A DNA stretch of 64,000 nucleotides from Rhizobium sp. 18055. GTDB taxonomy: Bacteria; Pseudomonadota; Alphaproteobacteria; Rhizobiales; Rhizobiaceae. The number at the start of each line of letters is the position of its first letter. Position 1 is the first letter of the stretch. Position numbers and translations under genes: made by a program. Below are positions 25,925 to 35,813 of the stretch, one piece after another. The stretch is taken from assembly GCF_902706285.1 (NCBI RefSeq), contig NZ_CACSKD010000003.1, forward strand, positions 1 through 64,000, read 5' to 3'. Under the pieces are notes generated by a model, which saw only the letters and a program-made list of their open reading frames with translations, did not search any database and had not been told where the DNA came from.

Positions 25925-26989
25925 TCAGAAGTCCTGGTAGTTCAGCGCATTGATTTCGCGTGATGGCACCGAAGAGGTGACGATCGCATCCTGCGAGGCC
26001 ACGGTAACGGCCACCTGCGGCATCACCAGCGGCAATTGCGCGATCGGCGGCAGCCCCGGCGTCGATGCTGCGATCAGGCTCGACGGCTGCGGCGCGCGCA
26101 ACGGCTCCATCTCGCGCTTGGCGAGCATCAGTGGCGGATCGGGCTCGCGCGCCGGCAGCAGGTTGCCCTGCGCCCAGATCTTTGACAGATCCGCCTTGTT
26201 CATGGCGGCGACATTGACGTCGATATCGGTGAGCGTGCCGGGGACGCGATAGGGGCAGCGCCGTTTGCTGCAATTGGGTCCGGCGGAGAATTGCCAGAGC
26301 AGGTAGTTGTCCCAGTTGCCCATCGGGAACACGCCTTTGACGTCCGGCTTGTAGCGCGCATACCAGATCGGCAGGCGGGCCAGCACCGGATAGTCGTTGC
26401 GGTAGGCGGCGATGTATCGCGCCGTGTCGTGGTTGGTGTAGAGCACCGGATAGCGGCCGGTCCGCGCCTTGATGTGGCCGACGAAGATCTGCGCATCCTC
26501 CAGCGACATGAATTTCTTCGAATCGATCCCTTCCAGATCGAGGATCATCATCTCGTCGGGTTTCGGCGTCGCGTAATCGAGGAAGTGATTGGCCTGATCG
26601 ATCGGATTGCCGGGACGCGCCAGATGGTACGAGCCCCAGAGCAGCCCGGCACCGCGCGCCACCAGTCGCCGCGTCTGGAACAACTCGCGGCTCACCGCAT
26701 ATTTGCGCCACATCGTCTTGCAGTGCGCCATCGTGTCGCCGGCATGGTCGCCGGTGCACGAAAAGCTCTCCGGCAGGCCGTCCGATGCCTTGGAAATGAA
26801 GCCGGCGATCCGCTTGTCGGTCAAAAGCGATTCCCAGTCGATGGTGTTCAGCTCGTAGCCATCGACGACCAGCGCATTGTCGGCCTTTTTCCAGGGGAGG
26901 GTATCGTTGGCTGTGGCGTAACCAGACGTTCCGGCTATGATCGCCAGAAGCAGAAAACGAAGAATGGCTCTTCCCTGGTGTTGCTTCAT
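25925..26989 (-). CDS. Glycoside hydrolase family 25 lysozyme, exported
   Basis: A predicted N-acetylmuramidase of 354 residues that would cleave peptidoglycan in the periplasm. The N-terminal signal peptide (about residues 1-27, RFLLLAIIAGTSGYATA) precedes a GH25 barrel. Family marks are the early Asp in VVDGYELNTIDW, FISKASDG, GSYHLARPGNPIDQANHFLDY, the catalytic DLEG in MILDLEGID, and YTNHDTARYI with WYARYKPD. The C-terminal 90 residues are Pro/Ala-rich and probably a linker or disordered tail. It is not near other lytic or phage genes, so it is probably a host cell-wall enzyme. Confidence 0.9.
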   Translation of the reverse strand: MKQHQGRAILRFLLLAIIAGTSGYATANDTLPWKKADNALVVDGYELNTIDWESLLTDKRIAGFISKASDGLPESFSCTGDHAGDTMAHCKTMWRKYAVSRELFQTRRLVARGAGLLWGSYHLARPGNPIDQANHFLDYATPKPDEMMILDLEGIDSKKFMSLEDAQIFVGHIKARTGRYPVLYTNHDTARYIAAYRNDYPVLARLPIWYARYKPDVKGVFPMGNWDNYLLWQFSAGPNCSKRRCPYRVPGTLTDIDVNVAAMNKADLSKIWAQGNLLPAREPDPPLMLAKREMEPLRAPQPSSLIAASTPGLPPIAQLPLVMPQVAVTVASQDAIVTSSVPSREINALNYQDF

Positions 26990-27146
26990 GTAACGAGAGT
27001 GGTGAAAACTGGTTAATAGAAGGTTAATCAGCTCTTACGCATAAACAAAAAATCGGCAACAGTCGCGAAAAAACATCGCCGATGGAACATCCTCCCCATC
27101 TATACGTTACGTCTCGGGTCCATTTACATTGAGATTGGAGTCCTCC

Positions 27147-27677
27147 ATGCCCAGGTCATTGTCTCGCTCGTGGAAGCAGGCAGCCGTCGCCGCCATATCG
27201 TCGCTGATGCTTCTGACAAGCTTTGCGCCATCGCAGGCGGTGCAGATGCCTGCCGCCCCGCAGGTGGAAAAATCAGCCGACGCGCTGAATGTCCAGTATT
27301 GCCGTTACGGACGCTGCGGCGGCCGCCCCGGCGGTTATTACGGTCGCCCTGGTGGCTATTACGGCCGGCCTGGCTACGCTCCCGCATACCGCCCGGCCTA
27401 TAGGCCCGCCTATCGTGCCGGCTGGTATGGTGGCTACCGCGGCTATAACTATGCCCGCCCCGGCTACCGCCACTACAATGGCTACTGGTATCCGCTGGCA
27501 GCCTTCGGTGCCGGCGCGGTGATCGGCGGCGCCATCGCCAGCCAGCCACGATATGCCGAACCCGTCGGCAACGGCCATATTGCCTGGTGCGAGCAGCGCT
27601 ATCGCTCCTATCGTGCCTACGACAACACCTACCAGCCCAACAACGGCCCGCGCCGGCAGTGCGTGTCGCCGTATTGA
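27147..27677 (+). CDS. BA14K family protein
   Basis: A 176-residue secreted or surface protein of the BA14K family (after the Brucella abortus 14-kDa antigen with lectin-like activity). It has a signal peptide (about 1-31, [15 protein letters not shown]), a Gly/Tyr/Arg/Pro-rich repeat region ([19 protein letters not shown], then [13 protein letters not shown]), a hydrophobic glycine-rich stretch [14 protein letters not shown], and the BA14K end [20 protein letters not shown]...RRQCVSPY with its two conserved Cys. The ATG at 27147 follows GGAG (27137-27140) at 6 nt. Confidence 0.92.
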   Translation: MPRSLSRSWKQAAVAAISSLMLLTSFAPSQAVQMPAAPQVEKSADALNVQYCRYGRCGGRPGGYYGRPGGYYGRPGYAPAYRPAYRPAYRAGWYGGYRGYNYARPGYRHYNGYWYPLAAFGAGAVIGGAIASQPRYAEPVGNGHIAWCEQRYRSYRAYDNTYQPNNGPRRQCVSPY

Positions 27678-27754
27678 TGCGGTGATGTAGCGGTGTTGAT
27701 TGGTGCCCTTCGCCTGCCGCTTGGGGCGCCATTGATCGCCTCGCTTGGCGCTCC

Positions 27755-27783
27755 GCCGCTTCTCCCCGTTGGGGCGAAGCGGC
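27755..27783. repeat. Palindromic intergenic hairpin
   Basis: GCCGCTTC (27755-27762) pairs with GAAGCGGC (27776-27783), with inner TCCCC/GGGGC and a GTT loop. It resembles the CTTCTCCCC...GGGGAGAAG part of the repeat at 8613-8788 and lies between convergent genes, where it may also help end transcription. Confidence 0.65.
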
Positions 27784-27822
27784 TGGGGCTGCCCGCGTAG
27801 CCTCAAGCGAGACACCCGCACC

Positions 27823-28818
27823 TCACAAAATATCCACCCGCTTCAGCAACCACCACGCCAGCGCGATCGAGGCGATGATCAGCACGATCGCGTATTCGGT
27901 CCCTGTTGCGCCTTGCGTAAACGGCAGGTCCGCCGTGTTCATCCCGAAGAACCCGGTCACCAAAGTCGGCGGCAGCAGGAACGCCGTCATGATCGATAGA
28001 ATATACAGATGCCGGTTGGTCTCCGAAGACAGCTTCGAATCGATTTCCTCGTGCAGCAGCCGCGCCCGGTCCTGCAGCGCGTAGATGTCGTGATCGACGG
28101 TCTCCAGCCGCGCCGTCAATCGGCCGGCAATATCCTCGAAGCCGAACGGCATCTCGTCGTCATCGGATGCCGCCGCCCGGCGCATCAGGGCCAGCATGGT
28201 CCTGAGATGCCGGTGGATGCGCACCACCGTCCGCCGCACCGGCGCCAGGCGCCGCCGCTCGTCGCGCGGTGCCGTGTCGTAGACGAAGTCCTCGATCACG
28301 TTCAGCTCTTCGGTAAGGTCCATGACGATCGAGATCAGCGTGCGCTGGAACTCGGTCACCAGCAGTTCGAACAGATCGACGGGGCGGGTGAACTTCGCCG
28401 GGTTCTTCTCGATCAGCAACCGCGCCCGCTCGACGCTGCGCAGCGGCTGCAGCCGCGTGGTGATGATGAACCGGTCTGAGATGGCGAAATGCAGCCAGCC
28501 GAGATCGGCGGTCTCGTGGTCGAATTCGCGCTGGCAATCGACCAGCGTGCCGTAGAGCAGCTGTTCGTCCACGGTGATGGCCGCATGCGTGTCATGGGTG
28601 GTCAATGCCGATTTGGCGTCGTCATTCAGGCCGGAGAGTGTGTCCAGAAGGGCCGGGACGCGCGCATCGGCGAGGTTGAGATGCAGCCAGTAGAAGCCGT
28701 CGTCGATGGTCAGATCGGCAGCCACCGCGCTGTTGGTCAGGCGCGTCGGTTTGCTGCCATCCACAGGAAAGCGGTAGCCCCAGACAAAACCCGGCATGCT
28801 GACAGGCAGTGTATCCAT
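27823..28818 (-). CDS. zntB: CorA-family divalent metal transporter, ZntB-like
   Basis: A 331-residue inner-membrane metal channel or transporter. The long soluble N-terminal domain (about 1-265) ends in a helical stalk, followed by two TM helices (about 272-291 and 306-325). The family motif GMN is at 292-294 in VTGFFGMNTADLPF. The sequence after GMN and the N-terminal GFVWGYRFPVDG fit ZntB-like proteins, which move zinc, rather than Mg-transporting CorA, but this is an inference. Start at 28818 chosen over 28932 because the extra N-terminus is basic and unlike the family. Confidence 0.85.
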   Translation of the reverse strand: MDTLPVSMPGFVWGYRFPVDGSKPTRLTNSAVAADLTIDDGFYWLHLNLADARVPALLDTLSGLNDDAKSALTTHDTHAAITVDEQLLYGTLVDCQREFDHETADLGWLHFAISDRFIITTRLQPLRSVERARLLIEKNPAKFTRPVDLFELLVTEFQRTLISIVMDLTEELNVIEDFVYDTAPRDERRRLAPVRRTVVRIHRHLRTMLALMRRAAASDDDEMPFGFEDIAGRLTARLETVDHDIYALQDRARLLHEEIDSKLSSETNRHLYILSIMTAFLLPPTLVTGFFGMNTADLPFTQGATGTEYAIVLIIASIALAWWLLKRVDIL

Positions 28819-29122
28819 GGTTTGCGGGTCCTTTTGCGACTGCGTGTAGTGTCGACCACAGCGCTCCATCTGCCGTGCCCCGGGGAAATGGGGCAGGGTG
28901 TCGCGCCTGTTGGCGGGACCCTTTTGGACCATGCCTTAGAGCTTCTCTATGACACTTATCTTGCAGTTTCATGACAGTTTCAGGACGCGCACCCACGCCG
29001 CGTTTGCGATCTCCCGCATCAGTTTAAAATTGACGTTTACGTAAAAATCAATTAGCTCTGCCGACGGAGGAGCGGAAAGGGGAGAGGATGCCCCAAACCG
29101 CCGGAAATACGAGGAGACCAAC
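28819..29122. other. Divergent promoter region, zntB-like / acyl-CoA dehydrogenase
   Basis: 304 bp without a gene. It holds an operator-like palindrome at 29030-29051 (listed separately) and a GGAG ahead of the acyl-CoA dehydrogenase start. Confidence 0.6.
29030..29051. promoter_or_regulatory. Near-perfect 22-bp palindrome upstream of the acyl-CoA dehydrogenase operon
   Basis: Left arm TTGACGTTTAC (29030-29040) and right arm GTAAAAATCAA (29041-29051) match as inverted repeats at 9 of 11 positions with no spacer, centred on TTTACGTAAA. It lies 71 bp before the dehydrogenase start. The TTGACG/ACGTAAA composition recalls boxes of MerR-family regulators (LiuR type) of acyl-CoA and branched-chain amino acid breakdown, as I remember them; no regulator gene is adjacent. 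Confidence 0.65.
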
Positions 29123-30916
29123 ATGTACAAGGCACCCGTCGAGGAGATCGCATTCACCCTGAAGCACGTGGCCGGTCTTGGGCAAGCGCTCGATGACGGC
29201 CTGCTCGGCGATCTCGGCGACGATCTGGTCGATGCCATCCTGTCTGAAGCCGGCCGCTTTGCCAGCGACGAAATCGTCCCGCTCGGCGAGACCGGTGACC
29301 GCCAGGGCGCCCGCATCTCGGATGGCGAGGTGACGACGCCGGATGGCTGGCGCGATCTCTACCAGCATTGGATTGCAGGCGGCTGGAACGGTCTGACCGC
29401 ATCAGAAGAATTCGGCGGCCAGGCGCTGCCGCATATGCTCAACGTTGCAGCGCTTGAAATGTGGAACTCCGGCTCGATGGCGTTTGCGCTCTGCCCGACG
29501 CTGACCATGGGTGCCACCGAAGCGGTCCATACCCACGGCAGCGACGCGCTGAAGCAGACCTATTTGGCCAAAATGGTCTCCGGCGAATGGACAGGCACGA
29601 TGAACCTGACCGAGCCGCATGCCGGCTCCGATCTCGGCGTGCTGAAGACCCGCGCCGAACGCCGCGACGACGGCACCTACCGCATCTTCGGCCAGAAGAT
29701 CTTCATCACCTGGGGCGAACACGACGCCGCCGACAACATCATCCATCTGGTGCTCGCCCGCCTGCCGGATGCGCCTGCGGGAACCCGCGGCATCTCGCTG
29801 TTCCTGGTGCCGAAATTCCTCGTCAACGACGACGGTTCGCTCGGGGCCCGCAACGATCTCTTCGCCCACTCGCTGGAACACAAGCTCGGCATCCACGGCT
29901 CGCCCACCTGCACGATGATCTATGGCGACGGCCGGTTCGGAGACGAGAAGGGTGCCATCGGTTGGCTGGTCGGCGAAGAGAACAAGGGGCTGGCCTGCAT
30001 GTTCACGATGATGAACAACGCCCGCCTTGCCGTCGGCATGCAGGGCGTCGCCATCGCCGAAGCCGCCACCCAGAAAGCCATCGCGTATGCCCGGGACCGC
30101 ACCCAGGGCAAGGCGCCCGGCTGGAGCGGCTCGGGCATCAGCGGATCAGGCATGAGCCCGATCATCGACCACCCCGATGTCGCCCGCATGCTGTTGACGA
30201 TGAAGGCGTTGACCCAGGGTGCCCGCGCCATCGCCTACAGCTGCGCCCATGCCACCGACATGGCACACCGCGCAAGCCGCGATAACAGGCACTGGCAGGA
30301 GCGCGCCGCGCTGCTGACCCCCGTTGCCAAATCCTTCGCCACCGATATCGGCGTCGATGTCGCCTCGCTCGGCATCCAGGTGCATGGCGGCATGGGCTTC
30401 ATCGAGGAAACAGGTGCCGCCCGCTACCTCCGCGACATCAGCATCGCCCCGATCTACGAGGGCACAAACGGCATCCAGGCGATCGACCTCGTCACCCGCA
30501 AGCTGCCGCTCTCCGGCGGCGCCGAAATCCGCAGCCTGATCGCCGAATTACAAGCAATCGCCGACGACACCAGACGCTCCAGCCGCGACGGCTTCGGCAC
30601 CACGGCCGACCGGTTGGACAGGTCGATATCCGACCTTACCGAAGCCACCGACTGGCTGCTGGCGCAACTGGCCGACGGCAGGACGGCCGAAGCCCTGTCT
30701 GGCGCCACGCCCTACCAGCGCCTGTTCGGGCTGACGCTGACCGGCTGCTATCTCGCCAAGGGCGGCCTTGCCGAAGTCACCGATGGCAAAACGGATACCC
30801 GCATCGCGCTGTGCCGATTTGCCGCCGAAAACCTGCTCGCCGAAACATCAGCACTCAGGGACACCGTCATCTCAGGTGCCGCGAGCCTTGCCGCTGCCAG
30901 ATCCGTTCTCGCCTGA
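29123..30916 (+). CDS. Acyl-CoA dehydrogenase with C-terminal extension (AcdH/DmdC-like)
   Basis: A 597-residue FAD enzyme that oxidises an acyl-CoA to the 2-enoyl-CoA. It has the N-terminal extension MYKAPVEEIAFTLKHVAGL typical of this long subgroup, MNLTEPHAGSDLG (FAD/substrate region), KIFITWGEHD, GIHGSPTCTMIY, and a C-terminal ARYLRDISIAPIYEGTNGIQAIDLV whose Glu corresponds to the usual catalytic base. A final helical domain follows (about 470-597). The subgroup includes DmdC (methylmercaptopropionyl-CoA dehydrogenase), but most members are less specific. It is followed 10 bp later by a crotonase gene, forming a beta-oxidation-type operon. Confidence 0.93.
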   Translation: MYKAPVEEIAFTLKHVAGLGQALDDGLLGDLGDDLVDAILSEAGRFASDEIVPLGETGDRQGARISDGEVTTPDGWRDLYQHWIAGGWNGLTASEEFGGQALPHMLNVAALEMWNSGSMAFALCPTLTMGATEAVHTHGSDALKQTYLAKMVSGEWTGTMNLTEPHAGSDLGVLKTRAERRDDGTYRIFGQKIFITWGEHDAADNIIHLVLARLPDAPAGTRGISLFLVPKFLVNDDGSLGARNDLFAHSLEHKLGIHGSPTCTMIYGDGRFGDEKGAIGWLVGEENKGLACMFTMMNNARLAVGMQGVAIAEAATQKAIAYARDRTQGKAPGWSGSGISGSGMSPIIDHPDVARMLLTMKALTQGARAIAYSCAHATDMAHRASRDNRHWQERAALLTPVAKSFATDIGVDVASLGIQVHGGMGFIEETGAARYLRDISIAPIYEGTNGIQAIDLVTRKLPLSGGAEIRSLIAELQAIADDTRRSSRDGFGTTADRLDRSISDLTEATDWLLAQLADGRTAEALSGATPYQRLFGLTLTGCYLAKGGLAEVTDGKTDTRIALCRFAAENLLAETSALRDTVISGAASLAAARSVLA

Positions 30917-30926
30917 GGAAGTCGCC

Positions 30927-31679
30927 ATGACCGAGCATATCATCGTCGAACAGCCAGCCACTCATCCCGGCGTCCGGATCATCCGCTTCAACCGTCCCGA
31001 CAAGAAGAACGCCATCACCCGCGCCATGTACGTGACGATGACCGAGGCGCTCACCGCTGCCGATAGCGACCCTGCCATCCGCGCCACCGCCTTCCTCGGC
31101 ACCGAAGGCTGCTTTTCTGCAGGCAACGATCTCGGCGACTTCCTTGCCGCGGCGATGGGTGGCGGCATGCCGCGCGAGGTGATCGGCTTCCTCCATGCGC
31201 TGGTGCGCTCGACGAAACCAATTGTGTCAGGCGTCGATGGCCTGGCGATCGGCATCGGCACCACCATGCATCTCCATTGCGACATGACGGTTGCCTCCGC
31301 CCGCAGCCAGTTCCGCACCCCCTTCGTCGATCTGGCGCTGGTGCCGGAAGCAGCCTCCAGCCTGATCGCCCCGCGCATCATGGGCCAGCAGCGCGCCTTC
31401 GCGATGCTCGCCGCCGGCGAGGCATTTTCGGGCGAGGAGGCGCGCGAAGCCGGTCTGGTCTGGAAAGTCTGCGAACCGCAGGACGTGGAAGCCGCAACGC
31501 TCGCCATCGCCACAAAACTCGCCCTCAAGCCACCCGAAGCACTGCGCATCTCCCGCGATCTGATCCGCGGTGACCGCGAGGACATCATCGCGAGGATCGA
31601 CGAGGAGGCCCGCCATTTCGCAGCGCGTCTCCAGAGTGCGGAAGCCCGCGCCGCGTTCGAAGCCTTCATGCGGCGCTGA
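30927..31679 (+). CDS. Crotonase-family protein, enoyl-CoA isomerase-like
   Basis: A 250-residue crotonase-fold enzyme acting on the product of the dehydrogenase. Oxyanion-hole segments are FLGTEGCFSAGNDLGDF and GVDGLAIGIGTTMHLHCDM. Classical hydratases have a Glu in the GGG-E part of the second segment; here the aligned stretch reads GIGTT, so that Glu appears to be missing. The other acidic residue is present in VPEAASS, a pattern seen in delta3-delta2-enoyl-CoA isomerases. I therefore favour isomerase over hydratase. ATG at 30927 follows GAGGAAG, 10 bp after the dehydrogenase stop. Confidence 0.88.
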   Translation: MTEHIIVEQPATHPGVRIIRFNRPDKKNAITRAMYVTMTEALTAADSDPAIRATAFLGTEGCFSAGNDLGDFLAAAMGGGMPREVIGFLHALVRSTKPIVSGVDGLAIGIGTTMHLHCDMTVASARSQFRTPFVDLALVPEAASSLIAPRIMGQQRAFAMLAAGEAFSGEEAREAGLVWKVCEPQDVEAATLAIATKLALKPPEALRISRDLIRGDREDIIARIDEEARHFAARLQSAEARAAFEAFMRR

Positions 31680-31803
31680 TGTCTACGCCACATGGCGGTG
31701 GCTTTCGGCAAAGTGTATTTGTCATAGATGAAATTCATAAAGTAGGAATTTACAATAATTTAACCGCGTACGGGAATTCTCAGGAAAACCAGAGGATTAA
31801 GCC

Positions 31804-33189
31804 GTGAAACTATTTAAAAGTGCATTGTCGTTCCGTCAGGAAATCTCTGATTTCATTTTCATGCAATCACCGGATGCCTATTACGTACTGGAAGACGAGC
31901 ACATCGTCGATTGCAATCAGGCGATGGAGCGCATGCTCGACTTGCCGCGCGAAAAGATCATCGGCATCCACCCGGCAAAGCTCTCTCCGGCCGTGCAGTC
32001 CGATGGTCGCCCGACCGGCGAGGCGGCCGTTGCGATCTTCGCGGAAATCAAGAAGAGCGGCATGGCGCGTTTTGAATGGGATCATCAGCGTCTCGACGGC
32101 ACGCCGCTTCCGGTTCTGGCCACCATCATCCAGGCCAGGGTCGCCGGTCGCGACGCACAGGTGGTCTTCTGGCAGGACATCCGCGACGTCGTGAAGATGC
32201 GCAAGCTCGAGGCCGAAGCACGCAAGCGCGACGATGCCAAGGCAGCCGAACAGGCCGATGTCGTGCAGACGCTGGCGGCAGCGCTCAGAAAGCTGGCGGC
32301 CGGCGACTTGAACTGTCTCTTGAACACGCGCTTCCCGCAGGACTATGAAACGCTGCGGCAGGACTTCAACGGCACCGTCGATCAGCTCGCCGGCGTCATC
32401 GGCAAGCTGGCCGAAAACGCCGAGTCGATCCGCGCCACCGTCGCCGAACTCAGCCGCGCCACCGACGATACCGCCCGCCGCACCGAACAGCAGGCAGCCA
32501 GCGTCGAAGAGACGGCAGCCGCCCTCAACCAGATGACGGAAGCCGTCTCAAGCACGGCGGAAAGTGCCGCCACCGCAGCCAATTTCTCGGCCAAGGCCAA
32601 GCAGGATGCCGAGGAATCCGAAAAGATCTCCAACATGACGGTTGCGGCAATCGACGAGATCGCCCAGTCCTCCAAGGCGATCAACCAGATCATCGGCGTC
32701 ATTGACGAGATTGCCTTCCAGACCAACCTCCTGGCGCTGAACGCCGGTGTCGAGGCCGCCCGTGCCGGCGAGGCGGGTCGCGGCTTTGCCGTTGTCGCCC
32801 AGGAAGTGCGTGAACTGGCGCAGCGCTCGGCCAAGGCGGCAAAGGAAATCAAGACGCTGATCGTCAACTCGGGAACGCAGGTCGAACGCGGCGTTTCGCT
32901 GGTCAGCGACAGCGGCAAGGCGCTGACCGATATCATCGGCCACCTCTCGCATATCTCCACGCTGGCCACCACCATTGCGGATTCGGCAAGGGAGCAGTCG
33001 TCAGGGCTGGCGGAGATCAATTCCGCCATCAACCAGATGGATGGCGCCACCCAGCAGAACGCGGCCATCGTCGAAGAGACGGCCGCTGCCGTGCATGGTC
33101 TGGCCGAGCAGGCCGATGTTCTGAGCGGCCTCGCATCGACATTCCGCCAGCGGCAGGATGCGCCGGGCCGGATGCGCCGCGCCGCCTGA
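31804..33189 (+). CDS. Cytoplasmic PAS-domain methyl-accepting chemotaxis protein
   Basis: A 461-residue soluble chemoreceptor. A single PAS domain (about 15-130: [24 protein letters not shown]...[17 protein letters not shown]) is followed by a HAMP-like helical part and the MCP signalling domain, with the tip [27 protein letters not shown] near residue 298. No transmembrane segment is present, so it should sense an intracellular signal such as redox or energy state; heme or flavin binding cannot be read from the sequence. The C-terminus is RRAA. It precedes a second chemoreceptor on the same strand. Confidence 0.93.
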   Translation: MKLFKSALSFRQEISDFIFMQSPDAYYVLEDEHIVDCNQAMERMLDLPREKIIGIHPAKLSPAVQSDGRPTGEAAVAIFAEIKKSGMARFEWDHQRLDGTPLPVLATIIQARVAGRDAQVVFWQDIRDVVKMRKLEAEARKRDDAKAAEQADVVQTLAAALRKLAAGDLNCLLNTRFPQDYETLRQDFNGTVDQLAGVIGKLAENAESIRATVAELSRATDDTARRTEQQAASVEETAAALNQMTEAVSSTAESAATAANFSAKAKQDAEESEKISNMTVAAIDEIAQSSKAINQIIGVIDEIAFQTNLLALNAGVEAARAGEAGRGFAVVAQEVRELAQRSAKAAKEIKTLIVNSGTQVERGVSLVSDSGKALTDIIGHLSHISTLATTIADSAREQSSGLAEINSAINQMDGATQQNAAIVEETAAAVHGLAEQADVLSGLASTFRQRQDAPGRMRRAA

Positions 33190-33495
33190 TCACCGGCAGA
33201 GCCGCCGCCTCGTTTTGTCAGTGCGGTGGAAACCTCGAAATATCTCGAAATGGTCAGCCTCCGAACCGCCAGCGGTTCGGAGGCTTGCTGCGTTGGCGTG
33301 TCTGGTGGCCGGCGAAAACCAAAAGTAATACTTTTAATCAAATTTTACCGATTGTCTTGTTTAGTGATGTGCAATGCATGACGCAGCACGGGCATGAGCC
33401 CGGCCCCTTTCTTCGGCACAATCAAGGCACGGACGCCAGCGGATCGATACGCGATCGGCTGAGGCACGTCGGTCGGCCGCATTCGAGACAATGCA
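33190..33495. other. Gap between two chemoreceptor genes, with a perfect hairpin
   Basis: 306 bp without a gene. AGCCTCCGAACCGC (33256-33269) pairs perfectly with GCGGTTCGGAGGCT (33272-33285) around a 2-nt loop, but no T run follows, so it is a weak terminator candidate or an mRNA-stabilising hairpin. Confidence 0.6.
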
Positions 33496-35316
33496 ATGTT
33501 CAAAATGAAGATAAAGACGCTGCTTCCGCTGCTGTTTCTGTCGCTGGTGGCCATCTCCCTGGTGCAGGGCGCCATTGCCGCCGTGGCGCTGACCAGCCTT
33601 GAGGCCAATACCCGCCAGATCGGCGGCCAGAATATCCCGAACACCGAGCGGCTGCACGCGATCGTCACGACGCTGAACGACGTCCGCCGCAGCTATGCCG
33701 ATTATCTGCTCGCCACAGGCAAGACCGATTTCCGCAATGCCGAGATGACGCTGAAGACCCGCAGGCAGCGCCTCGCAACCGCGATCGATGCCTTCGAAAA
33801 GCAGCCGAAAAGCGACTACATGAGCCAGAACTTCACCCGGTTGAAGAAGGCGCTCGCAGACGACACCGCATTTGCCGACAAGATCATCGCCTTCGCGCTC
33901 GACAACAAGCGTAGCCAGGCGAACTCGCTCTATCGCGGCGAGCTGTCGATGTCCGCCAACAATATCCAGACGCTGATCGACGGGATGATCGCCAGGGATC
34001 GCCAGTCCACCGATGCCGGCCTCGTCTCTGCCGCCGGAAACTACTACGCCGGCACGCTGTCGATCGTTGCCGGCCTTGCCGTCGCGCTGATCGCCGCGAT
34101 CGCCGCCGCCTATCTCGCATGGAAGCGCATCTCGCGGCCGATTTCGACCATCGCAGCGCGCATGGGCAAGCTCGCCCAAGGCGATCTCGAAGCCCCGGTG
34201 CCCTATGCCGGCCGCCACGACGAGATCGGCGACATGGCAGCCGCCGTCTCGGTTTTCCGCGACAACTCCTTCGCGCGCCTCGATCTCGAACGCAGCGCCG
34301 AGGACAACCGTTCGCAGGCCCGCGAAGAGCGCGCCCGCAACGAAGCCACCAGGGTTCGCGAGACTGCGGAAATCCAGCAGGCCGTCGATGCACTGGCCGG
34401 CGCGCTCGGTGCCCTGTCGGAAGGCAATCTCGCCCACCGCATCGAGCAGCCCTTTGCCGATCATCTCGACCGCCTGCGCAGCGACTTCAACACCTCGGTC
34501 GCCAAGCTGCGCGAAGCGCTGGAGGATGTCGGGCACAACGCTCACGCCATCGACGCTGGCGCCGACGAGATCCGCAATGCCGCCGATGGCCTTGCCCGCC
34601 GCACCGAGCAGCAGGCCGCCTCGATCGAACAGACCGCCGCTGCCTTGGAAGAAATCACCACGACCGTCAAGGATACCGCCCGCCGCGCCGAGGAAGCCGG
34701 CAGCCTGGTGTCGCGTACCCGCGGTGGCGCCGAGGAGTCCGGCAATATCGTCCGCAAGGCCGTGTCGGCGATGACCGAGATCGAGCAGTCCTCGCAGAAG
34801 ATTGCCAACATCATCAGCGTCATCGACGACATCGCTTTCCAGACCAACCTTCTGGCACTGAATGCCGGTGTCGAGGCAGCCCGTGCGGGCGAAGCCGGCA
34901 AGGGCTTTGCCGTCGTCGCCCAGGAAGTCCGCGAACTTGCGCAGCGCTCGGCCCATGCCGCAAAGGAGATCGAAACCCTGATCTCGGCCTCGAACACCCA
35001 GGTTCGCTCCGGCGTCACGCTGGTCGGCGAGACCGGCAAGTCGCTGGAAGCCATCGTCGGCCAGGTGCAGGAAATCAGCCGCCACGTCGATGCCATCGTC
35101 ACCGCCACCCGCGAACAATCGACCGGCCTTGCCGAGATCAACACCGCGGTCAACACCATGGACCAGGGCACCCAGCAGAACGCCGCCATGGTCGAGGAAC
35201 AGACGGCCGCCAGCCACGGTCTTGCCCAGGAAGCGGCAAAGCTGATGCAACTGCTCAGCCAGTTCAACCTGCAGGCTCGCGGCTACGGCGCCACGTCCAG
35301 CTATCGCGCCGCCTGA
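33496..35316 (+). CDS. Methyl-accepting chemotaxis protein, four-helix-bundle type sensor
   Basis: A 606-residue membrane chemoreceptor. TM1 is at about 8-30 ([20 protein letters not shown]); a helical periplasmic domain (about 31-180) contains [24 protein letters not shown], of the 4HB type; TM2 is at about 186-207. HAMP (about 208-262) precedes a long coiled coil with the tip [27 protein letters not shown] near residue 437. The C-terminus is YRAA. The sensor type does not reveal the ligand. It shares long stretches with the chemoreceptor at 39630 in the signalling region, suggesting paralogy. Confidence 0.93.
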   Translation: MFKMKIKTLLPLLFLSLVAISLVQGAIAAVALTSLEANTRQIGGQNIPNTERLHAIVTTLNDVRRSYADYLLATGKTDFRNAEMTLKTRRQRLATAIDAFEKQPKSDYMSQNFTRLKKALADDTAFADKIIAFALDNKRSQANSLYRGELSMSANNIQTLIDGMIARDRQSTDAGLVSAAGNYYAGTLSIVAGLAVALIAAIAAAYLAWKRISRPISTIAARMGKLAQGDLEAPVPYAGRHDEIGDMAAAVSVFRDNSFARLDLERSAEDNRSQAREERARNEATRVRETAEIQQAVDALAGALGALSEGNLAHRIEQPFADHLDRLRSDFNTSVAKLREALEDVGHNAHAIDAGADEIRNAADGLARRTEQQAASIEQTAAALEEITTTVKDTARRAEEAGSLVSRTRGGAEESGNIVRKAVSAMTEIEQSSQKIANIISVIDDIAFQTNLLALNAGVEAARAGEAGKGFAVVAQEVRELAQRSAHAAKEIETLISASNTQVRSGVTLVGETGKSLEAIVGQVQEISRHVDAIVTATREQSTGLAEINTAVNTMDQGTQQNAAMVEEQTAASHGLAQEAAKLMQLLSQFNLQARGYGATSSYRAA

Positions 35317-35340
35317 TCCCGTCCAGGGTTCGCAACGTCA

Positions 35341-35366
35341 AAACGCCCGCGGTCGCGGGCGTTTTT
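35341..35366 (+). terminator. Rho-independent terminator after the chemoreceptor
   Basis: A perfect 10-bp stem AAACGCCCGC (35341-35350) / GCGGGCGTTT (35355-35364), a 4-nt loop and a T run, 24 bp after the stop codon. Confidence 0.93.
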
Positions 35367-35400
35367 GATCGGAGTATCGGTGCAAGCCTGCGAGACGGCG

Positions 35401-35616
35401 TCAGCCGTGCATTCGGTACGGCTCGCGGTGCGAGGCTATGAACTGGTCATTGCGCGGCGAGAGTGGTTTTACCGGTAGAATATCGATGACATCGGCGGCG
35501 TTGAATTTGCGCGCCTGACCGCATATCGTCGCAACGACGATGCCGCGATCAATATTGAAGGATGTGGCGAGGAAATTTCTCTCGTCACCATGGTCATCTA
35601 TGGAAATAACAAACAT
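35401..35616 (-). CDS. Small hypothetical protein
   Basis: A 71-residue frame starting MFVISIDDHGDERNFLATSFNIDRG, with alternating hydrophobic residues that could form a small beta-rich fold. No recognisable domain, signal peptide or membrane segment. It is preceded by an AT-rich stretch (35610-35700) that could hold a promoter, and GGAGGATAATATG gives a good ribosome site for ATG at 35616. I think it is real but cannot assign a role. Confidence 0.5.
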   Translation of the reverse strand: MFVISIDDHGDERNFLATSFNIDRGIVVATICGQARKFNAADVIDILPVKPLSPRNDQFIASHREPYRMHG

Positions 35617-35813
35617 ATTATCCTCCGTGTATTATCCATTGATACGGGAAGATTATTTATCATAGGTGAATTTATGCATTGCTTATAGTCTGATTGTAAA
35701 TGTTTTTGGCCTGAAGTTGCTGAGTGTTGCTTCTGGGCTGGGCTGGACGCAAGCGCCACAGCGGTGGTGGTTGCGTCCTCTTCTGTCAATGGCCGAGTTC
35801 ATCTGCACCCGGA

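Noticed and set aside
33256..33285. Perfect 14-bp hairpin considered as a standard terminator
   Set aside because: It has no T run on either side and lies about 70 bp after the stop; listed only as a hairpin.
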